This document shows positions 6,087-10,503 of a stretch of DNA of 10,503 bases, one piece after another. This DNA comes from JBAYJY01 sp041664945. GTDB taxonomy: Bacteria; UBP15; UBA6099. Each line of letters opens with the position of its first letter. Position 1 is the first letter of the stretch. Position numbers and translations under genes: made by a program. The DNA lies in the NCBI GenBank assembly GCA_041664945.1, contig JBAYJY010000163.1:1-10503 (forward strand). The letters are read 5' to 3'. The notes under the pieces are model-generated. The model did not search any database. It was not told the origin of the DNA and saw nothing but the letters and a program-made list of their open reading frames with translations.

Positions 6087-7976
6087 ATGAGCGGCATATG
6101 CGGCTATGTAGGGATGCGGGACGAACCGCTATTGAAAAGTATGACGTCGGCGCTCGCGCCACGCGAGGGTGAATCGGAAGGGTTTCTGTACTCCGGGGGC
6201 GAATACGCGCTGGGTTGGCGCGGAGCCGGCGGATCAGAAGCGCTGCAGCCGGCGCATAACGAAGACAAATCAGTCTTCGCGGTTTGTGACGGTAGGATAT
6301 GCAACCGGAACGCATTGCGCGCGAGGTTGGAAACAGCAAGACATAAATTTTCAAATGTAAGTGACGCCGATATTATTGTTCATGCGTATGAAGAACACGG
6401 GATTGGCTGCGTTGAGCTTTTTGCGGGAGAGTTTTCATTTGCGCTATGGGATGAATCCGAGTTCCGGATGATTATCGCGCGAGACAGAATCGGCGCCAAA
6501 TCGCTCTATTATATTCTGACGCAGGACAGCTTGATGTTTGCTTCAACGCAGGCTGCGTTGCGGCAGAAGCCCGGCGCCTGTGAAAACGTCGACTTCAGGG
6601 CATTGGACGATTATCTTGCGTTTGGATATATTCCCGGGGAAAAGACTTTTTTCAGCGATGCGCGGCGCCTGCATCCCGGCTATATGCTTATCTGCCAGCG
6701 CGGTACGGCGCGTATCAGCAGATATTGGGAGCTGAGCGCAGCGGAAGACCGTCGAATTAGTTTGAATGAATGGACCGACCGGTTTATAGACACTGCGAAA
6801 GATGCGGTGGCGGCGAGAATGAGCGACGAAGGGCCGGCAGGAGTGATTCTGGACGCCGGCGACAACTCTTCCGTTCTGAGATCCATACTGAACAAAATCG
6901 ATGTTCAGCAATTAAAGATATATTCTCCTATCATAGACGGATCGAGGCGAGATGTCGTTTCCGGGATCGAGACGTCGCGCGGTCCGAATTGCAGGCAAGT
7001 CCGGATTACTCCTGATATTTTGAAACGGCTTCCGGCGGTTTGCGGCGCGATGGAAGAACCGGCGGCGGATGTGGCGGCGCTCATTTTTGACTGTATTTGC
7101 GGCGAAGCGGGAGGCGAAGTAGGTTCGTTAATGGGAGGGTGGGGTCTTGAGAACTTGTTCGGAGCCGGAGCTTTGAACTCCGTGGCTCTGAACCTGCACA
7201 AGATAGAGCGCAGGAAACAAAAGTATGCGAAATGGGTTTTCGCCGCCGCCGCGCTTGTGGCGCCGCGATTCATAACCGGCGCTGAGCCGGGAGATGTCGG
7301 GCTGGAAGGTTACGGCGGGAGGCTGAAAATCGCACGGTTGATTCTTAGCCCGAAACGCGCTCCGGCAAGATATGAAACAATTCTGGGGCTATTTTCCGAC
7401 GAACAGCGAGCGGCATTGTATTCACCGGATATTAAGGAATTCCTGTGTGAGTATAAAGCAGAGCGCTGGGATGTATTCGCGCGACCGCGCAGACAAAATC
7501 TCAGAGCGCGCAAAAAACTCGCGATACGCGATTTGCAACACCGGCTTCCCTGTGTACCGCTTTCAGTAAATGAATCAATAGCGGCGATGCGAGGGTTGGC
7601 CGTAAAAACTCCGTTCATGGATCACCATGTGGTTGAGCGCGCATTGGGATTGCCTGAGTCGTTCTGCGACCATGCAGCAGACTCGGCTGATGTTCTTCAT
7701 AGTCTGGTTGATAGTGAGGAAATCGGACGAGGGCCGACACGCCGGCGGAGAGTCGGAGGGCGCCTTACCGATTCAAATTATCTTCCGGAGTTCAACAGAA
7801 TATTTGCAGAGTATTTATCGCCTCAGCGAGTAAATGCGAGGGGATGGTTCAATCACGAATCTGTAGCGGAAATAACAAAGGCTGCGGCCAAGGGAAGCTC
7901 CTCGGCTTTGCGGTATGCTTATTCGCTCGCTGTTCTTGAGTTGTGGCTTGATTCACATTTGGGGAAAACGATATAG
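6087..7976 (+). CDS. asparagine synthetase B-like protein, probable pseudoenzyme
   Basis: The 629-residue protein has the full two-domain plan of glutamine-hydrolysing asparagine synthetases: an N-terminal class II glutaminase domain (about 1-215) and a C-terminal ATP-pyrophosphatase domain (about 225-620). Fold signatures remain: SGICGYVG, SDADIIVHAYEEHG, FAGEFSFALWD, ARDRIGAKSLYY, LDDYLAFGYIPGEKTFF and RLHPGYM. The active sites do not. The N-terminal nucleophile Cys2 is Ser (AGC, one base from TGC), and the glutamine-binding Asn-Gly-Glu is Asp-Gly-Arg (68-70). The SGGLDSS ATP loop reads DAGDNSS (256-262), and the usual GeGaDELF reads GWGLENLF (351-358). The later Asp-Arg-x-S-M region reads NESIAAM. 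The frame is intact with normal codon use, so it is not a decayed gene. Length resembles polysaccharide-locus amidotransferases. A structural or regulatory role is inferred; a changed chemistry is the alternative. Confidence 0.85.
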   Translation: MSGICGYVGMRDEPLLKSMTSALAPREGESEGFLYSGGEYALGWRGAGGSEALQPAHNEDKSVFAVCDGRICNRNALRARLETARHKFSNVSDADIIVHAYEEHGIGCVELFAGEFSFALWDESEFRMIIARDRIGAKSLYYILTQDSLMFASTQAALRQKPGACENVDFRALDDYLAFGYIPGEKTFFSDARRLHPGYMLICQRGTARISRYWELSAAEDRRISLNEWTDRFIDTAKDAVAARMSDEGPAGVILDAGDNSSVLRSILNKIDVQQLKIYSPIIDGSRRDVVSGIETSRGPNCRQVRITPDILKRLPAVCGAMEEPAADVAALIFDCICGEAGGEVGSLMGGWGLENLFGAGALNSVALNLHKIERRKQKYAKWVFAAAALVAPRFITGAEPGDVGLEGYGGRLKIARLILSPKRAPARYETILGLFSDEQRAALYSPDIKEFLCEYKAERWDVFARPRRQNLRARKKLAIRDLQHRLPCVPLSVNESIAAMRGLAVKTPFMDHHVVERALGLPESFCDHAADSADVLHSLVDSEEIGRGPTRRRRVGGRLTDSNYLPEFNRIFAEYLSPQRVNARGWFNHESVAEITKAAAKGSSSALRYAYSLAVLELWLDSHLGKTI

Positions 7977-8018
7977 TTCAATCTGTCCGGTCTAAATATT
8001 TTCACTGTTAACTTAATA

Positions 8019-8570
8019 TTAATCGCGGCGGCTGAACAGGCAACCGCAGTAATCCTGCCTGAAAAAGCCGTGCTCGCGGCTAAGTTCGCAGCTTATTTTG
8101 AATCCGTTTCTCTTTTTGAAATCCGCTTCGAGGAACCGCAAGCCGTATTTCGAAGCGGCAAGGGAGCCTTCTTCGTTTATTATCTTTGCATTTTTATGAG
8201 GGCTGATCGACAGGGTAGTTGCGAAAAAATCAAAATTGAGTTGTGCCGCTTCGCGCGCCGTGTGTTCGAGTCTGTGGCGGAAGCACAATCTGCACCGCTC
8301 GCCTCCTTCAGGGTCAGGCTCATAGCCTTTAATCGCTTCGTTCCAGCCTGTCGAGTCCGGTTCGCCGACTATCAGTTTAAAGCCGGCTTGCTCGGAGAAT
8401 TTTATTATCTCATTTTTCCGCGCTATATATTCGGTTTCAGGCTGTATATTCGGATTGTAGAAATAAACGGCAACGCTGTACTTGTCGCTTAGCGTATTGA
8501 AAATGTGCGGCGCGCAAGGAGCGCAGCAGGCATGGAGCAGCAACGTTGGTCGATTGGCGTCATTTTCCAT
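8019..8570 (-). CDS. queH: epoxyqueuosine reductase QueH
   Basis: The 183-residue product is a clear member of the QueH (former DUF208) family, which reduces epoxyqueuosine to queuosine in the anticodon of tRNAs for Asp, Asn, His and Tyr, replacing the cobalamin enzyme QueG. The cysteine pattern is present: HACCAPC (Cys15, Cys16, Cys19), GGERCRLCFRHRL (Cys93, Cys96) and RQDYCGC (Cys175, Cys177), which provide ligands for the Fe-S cluster and the second iron. Other signatures are YFYNPNIQPETEY, FFATTLSISPHKN and EADFKKRNGFKIS. Length is normal. The start at 8570 has only a weak GAGTG upstream. The gene runs toward the AsnB-like gene, with 42 bases between their stop codons and no clear terminator. 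No other queuosine gene lies in the window. Confidence 0.95.
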   Translation of the reverse strand: MENDANRPTLLLHACCAPCAPHIFNTLSDKYSVAVYFYNPNIQPETEYIARKNEIIKFSEQAGFKLIVGEPDSTGWNEAIKGYEPDPEGGERCRLCFRHRLEHTAREAAQLNFDFFATTLSISPHKNAKIINEEGSLAASKYGLRFLEADFKKRNGFKISCELSREHGFFRQDYCGCLFSRRD

Positions 8571-8610
8571 AAAACACTCATTTATAAACGCTCAATAACA
8601 GCAGTTAACA

Positions 8611-8639
8611 ATTATATAAGAATCGAAAGACGATGTCTT
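8611..8639 (-). promoter_or_regulatory. sigma70-like promoter for queH
   Basis: On the minus strand AAGACA (8634-8639) and a perfect TATAAT (8611-8616) are 17 bases apart. Transcription would start near 8604, giving a leader of about 33 bases. Confidence 0.5.
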
Positions 8640-8695
8640 TCATTTCTTGCAATTGGCGCATTTGGTATATGCCGTTGAGCCATTTCGCGAAAATG

Positions 8696-8722
8696 AAAAA
8701 GGGGCCGCTGATGCGGCCCCTT
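8696..8722 (-). terminator. rho-independent terminator of the secreted-protein gene
   Basis: In the minus direction a perfect 8-pair GC stem (GGGGCCGC / GCGGCCCC, plus-strand 8701-8720) with a four-base loop is followed by five T residues (plus-strand A-run 8696-8700). It lies about 25 bases after the stop of the gene ending at 8748 and before the queH promoter, insulating the two same-strand genes. Confidence 0.92.
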
Positions 8723-8747
8723 GATAGATGACTTAAAAAAGATTTAA

Positions 8748-9857
8748 CTATTTAACCTGAAAGTAAGGCTCATCCGTGAATTGAGCGGAAGTGAAGTGAG
8801 TGAAGTCATATTTCGTGCCATTCACAGGGCTTAAGTTGGTGATAGTCGCTGTGACAGCGAGGAAATCAAGAACGCCGCTGGGATTTTTGCCGATGATCTG
8901 TTCAGCGTTTTTCCTCTTGATTTTAAAAATCAGATGATTGGCGGAGGCTTTGCATACGACGGCGTTGCCGTCTTGTTCCGCTCCGTTGCCTTTCATGTAA
9001 GTCATGGAACACGATTTCGCTACGCCGCCGGCGAGATCGGCCAACGGAGCGTATACGAGCGCCGCTGCTCCTGATGAAGAAAGAATGGCGTCGAGGTCTC
9101 TGACTTTGCCGACTTTGTCGGGATTGATGACGAGACCAACATAAGCGCGAATGTCGAGCGGATTCGCAGTGCCTTGGTAGATTTTTCCTTCAACTGATAA
9201 GTCATAGTAATAATATGTGTCGTCGTACCCGACTCTGACATCCATGAAATCGGAGTCCGCCGGCATTTTGCTGTCTTCATCATTCAGCGGATCCTCATCC
9301 GCGCTTCCCTTCGAAAGGCACATGCGCGGCTTGGTGTCGCTTTCGCAGGTTGTGAGGTCGCCTGATTTTACGCAGTCTTTCAAATGGGCTGGGCCGGCAA
9401 TCGCATCGCCTTCCATTTCGCCGACTTTACAGGGAACTGTCGTCAAGACATTTGTTGACGAGTCAGTAGCTCGCAAAGAATAAATGATTTCATCATCCTT
9501 GGCGAATGCGGGAAGCTCGCCTGTCCACACTTTGCTGTCATCCGACGACATTTCGACCGGAATCCAGACGCCGTCGAAGTTGACCATATAATACAAGGCG
9601 ACTCCGGTGGTTGTGTCGGAAGTGACCGCAGAGTCATTATAAATCTCTGCTGTTACTTTCGTCGGGCTGCCGGCTACGGGTTCCGCCGGTTCAAGTTTTA
9701 CGCTCTTAAGTTCCGGCGGAAATCTCGTGTCGAGCAAATTGGTGATCAAATCCTGCAGGTCCGACGGCAGCATGCTGAGATCAACTGCTTTCGCGGACTG
9801 CGCGGCAAAAAACACTCCTAACAACACTGTCGCCGCAATCAACATAATCTTACGCAT
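8748..9857 (-). CDS. secreted Cys-containing protein with Ig-like and DOMON/CBM9-like regions
   Basis: No named family is recognised. From ATG 9857 the protein has 369 residues and begins with a classical Sec signal peptide (MRKIMLIAATVLLGVFFAAQ, cleavage likely after SAKA at 24). Residues about 48-135 look like an immunoglobulin-like beta domain (VKLEPAEPVAGSPTKVTAEI, then VALYYMVNFDGVWIPVEM and WTGELPAFAKDDEIIYSLRA). An acidic linker rich in Asp and Ser follows. The C-terminal half (DFMDVRVGYDDTYYYYDLSV, then IRAYVGLVINPDKVG) resembles DOMON or CBM9-type ligand-binding beta sandwiches. Six cysteines, four between about residues 143 and 185 and two near 285-305, could form disulfides, which implies an oxidising extracytoplasmic site. 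Longer in-frame starts exist up to 9893, but that ATG overlaps the promoter -10, while AAAGGGG lies 10 bases before 9857. It is monocistronic, with its own promoter and terminator. Confidence 0.82.
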   Translation of the reverse strand: MRKIMLIAATVLLGVFFAAQSAKAVDLSMLPSDLQDLITNLLDTRFPPELKSVKLEPAEPVAGSPTKVTAEIYNDSAVTSDTTTGVALYYMVNFDGVWIPVEMSSDDSKVWTGELPAFAKDDEIIYSLRATDSSTNVLTTVPCKVGEMEGDAIAGPAHLKDCVKSGDLTTCESDTKPRMCLSKGSADEDPLNDEDSKMPADSDFMDVRVGYDDTYYYYDLSVEGKIYQGTANPLDIRAYVGLVINPDKVGKVRDLDAILSSSGAAALVYAPLADLAGGVAKSCSMTYMKGNGAEQDGNAVVCKASANHLIFKIKRKNAEQIIGKNPSGVLDFLAVTATITNLSPVNGTKYDFTHFTSAQFTDEPYFQVK

Positions 9858-9867
9858 TTTCTTCGTT

Positions 9868-9874
9868 CCCCTTT
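9868..9874 (-). promoter_or_regulatory. ribosome binding site fixing the start at 9857
   Basis: AAAGGGG on the minus strand is 10 bases before ATG 9857. It is the only good site near the possible starts and places the signal peptide directly at the N-terminus. Confidence 0.7.
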
Positions 9875-9891
9875 CGATAATTTTCATAACC

Positions 9892-9919
9892 ATTATATTT
9901 TAACGCCTCAAAAAGTAAA
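9892..9919 (-). promoter_or_regulatory. sigma70-like promoter for the secreted-protein gene
   Basis: On the minus strand TTTACT (9914-9919) and a perfect TATAAT (9892-9897) have a 16-base spacer. Transcription would start near 9885, about 28 bases before ATG 9857. Confidence 0.55.
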
Positions 9920-10200
9920 GCGAATATTTTTAAAAAGCTTACACAACCCGCAAAAAATATTTACAGGCCGCTATGTGAACGAAACCGTCTTAATACAACG
10001 TATTTTGTTTGCGCGGGAACTGAAATTAGATACGTTTAATTGCTATGTCACTTCGTTTTTCAGCCTCGCGGCGACTGATTAATGTCGCTATTAGGAATTT
10101 TTAAATTCTATCGAAACCGATATTTGGCGCAGCATGCATGCTGCAGCGGAGAAATATTATTAATTATTCTATCGTAATATTGCCTGAATGAGGAATGTAA
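9920..10200. other. long AT-rich divergent intergenic region
   Basis: The stretch between the secreted-protein promoter and the glycosyltransferase promoter has no convincing gene. It is richer in A and T than the coding regions. It holds a 16-base palindrome (10129-10144), an inverted repeat AATATTA/TAATATT just after it (within about 10153-10185), and one copy of TGCGCGGGAA (10010-10019); the second copy is at 10252-10261 in the glycosyltransferase leader. No tRNA, known riboswitch, terminator or insertion-sequence end was recognised. Confidence 0.6.
10129..10144. promoter_or_regulatory. 16-base perfect palindrome, candidate regulator binding site
   Basis: GCAGCATGCATGCTGC is a perfect inverted repeat in the divergent spacer, about 57 bases upstream of the glycosyltransferase -35 box. 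The position fits a dimeric regulator acting on that promoter. No known consensus is recognised. Confidence 0.35.
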
Positions 10201-10229
10201 TTGAATTTAAATAAGGACTAAATTAAAAT
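10201..10229 (+). promoter_or_regulatory. sigma70-like promoter for the glycosyltransferase gene
   Basis: TTGAAT (10201-10206) and TAAAAT (10224-10229) have an optimal 17-base spacer. Transcription would begin near 10236, leaving a leader of about 106 bases with no recognised riboswitch. Confidence 0.5.
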
Positions 10230-10341
10230 AACGTAAAGAGAAAACCCTACATGCGCGGGAAACGGCTGATTTATGGCGCAGAAAGGCTGACCGGACAATA
10301 TTGATTAACAAACAAGCGTTTAATAGAAATCCGGAGTGTTA

Positions 10342-10503
10342 ATGAGAACAGCATTGGTTCATGAATTTCTGATAACGTGGGGCGGCTCGGATCTTGTTGT
10401 TCAGAAATTCGGAGAGATTTATACCGATGCGCCGATTTACACGGCGCTTTTTGACGAAAAACAGATTGGATCGCGTTTTGAAGGCAAACGGATTTTCACA
10501 TCA
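10342..10503 (+). CDS. GT4-type glycosyltransferase, N-terminal part (cut by window edge)
   Basis: Only the first 54 residues are present. They match the start of GT-B fold glycosyltransferases of family GT4 (WbaZ-like), which transfer a sugar from a nucleotide-sugar during polysaccharide or lipopolysaccharide synthesis at the inner face of the membrane. MRTALVHEFLITWGG corresponds to the usual MKIALVHDWLTGxGG, TDAPIYTALFDEKQIGSRFE to the PDAPIYTLVYD segment, and RIFTS to the start of the (I)xTSFLQ motif. The customary GGAERV reads GGSDLVV. The start has GGAG (10333-10336) five bases upstream. The catalytic C-terminal half is outside the window, so donor and acceptor cannot be judged. Confidence 0.85.
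   Translation, partial: MRTALVHEFLITWGGSDLVVQKFGEIYTDAPIYTALFDEKQIGSRFEGKRIFTS

Noticed and set aside
8070..8492. Plus-strand open frame of 140 codons within queH
   Set aside because: It is antisense to a protein with unmistakable QueH cysteine motifs.
8701..8720. Terminator acting on the plus strand
   Set aside because: No T-run follows the stem in the plus direction and no plus-strand gene ends nearby.
9858..9893. Longer N-terminus of the secreted protein from ATG 9893 or 9887
   Set aside because: The first ATG overlaps the -10 box and the extension would displace the signal peptide from the N-terminus.
10121..10144. Sigma54 -24/-12 promoter suggested by TTGGCGC followed by GC
   Set aside because: The GG and GC pairs are not at the required spacing.
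10251..10304. Seventeen-residue open frame in the glycosyltransferase leader (possible leader peptide)
   Set aside because: No good ribosome binding site, no run of regulatory codons and no terminator-antiterminator structure; such short frames are common by chance.

Overview
The window is bacterial chromosomal DNA of mixed base composition. Coding regions are moderately GC-rich and spacers are AT-rich. Genes are mostly bacterial in type: Shine-Dalgarno sites, sigma70-like promoters, Sec signal peptides, RNase D and QueH. A pair of adjacent genes for the 'archaeal' route to 3-dehydroquinate stands out. This pathway occurs in most archaea and sporadically in bacteria (for example Desulfovibrio). 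With the Sec-exported proteins it points to an uncultivated or little-studied, probably Gram-negative bacterium; no lineage can be fixed from this sequence. No rRNA, tRNA, CRISPR array, insertion sequence or phage gene was seen.

Layout. 1-343 (minus): start of an RNase D-type exonuclease, cut by the window edge and divergent from 546-1619 (plus), a Gfo/Idh/MocA dehydrogenase. 1678-2400 (plus): exported protein with a Lys/Glu-rich tail. 2526-3107 (plus): SRPBCC/START-type lipid- or cofactor-binding protein. 3251-4066 and 4223-5227 (plus): 2-amino-3,7-dideoxy-D-threo-hept-6-ulosonate (ADH) synthase and 3-dehydroquinate synthase II, separated by a 156-base spacer that can fold as a three-way junction. 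5248-5961 (plus): SAM methyltransferase-like protein 20 bases after the synthase. 6087-7976 (plus): asparagine synthetase B-like protein whose glutaminase and synthetase motifs are both altered. 8019-8570 (minus): epoxyqueuosine reductase QueH, convergent with it. 8748-9857 (minus): secreted Cys-containing beta-rich protein followed by a clear intrinsic terminator. 9858-10341: long AT-rich divergent spacer with a 16-base perfect palindrome. 10342-10503 (plus): start of a GT4-type glycosyltransferase.

How the genes fit. The two shikimate-route enzymes act in sequence: ADH synthase condenses 6-deoxy-5-ketofructose 1-phosphate with aspartate semialdehyde, and DHQ synthase II oxidatively deaminates and cyclises the product to 3-dehydroquinate. 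The rest look like housekeeping or envelope genes (RNA processing, tRNA modification, export, glycan synthesis) without an obvious shared pathway. The sugar-dehydrogenase-like protein, the AsnB-like protein and the glycosyltransferase are types common in surface-polysaccharide loci, but they do not form one operon here.

The most unusual items are the AsnB-like probable pseudoenzyme, the structured spacer between the two shikimate-route genes, and promoter positions that imply leaderless or near-leaderless mRNAs for two genes.
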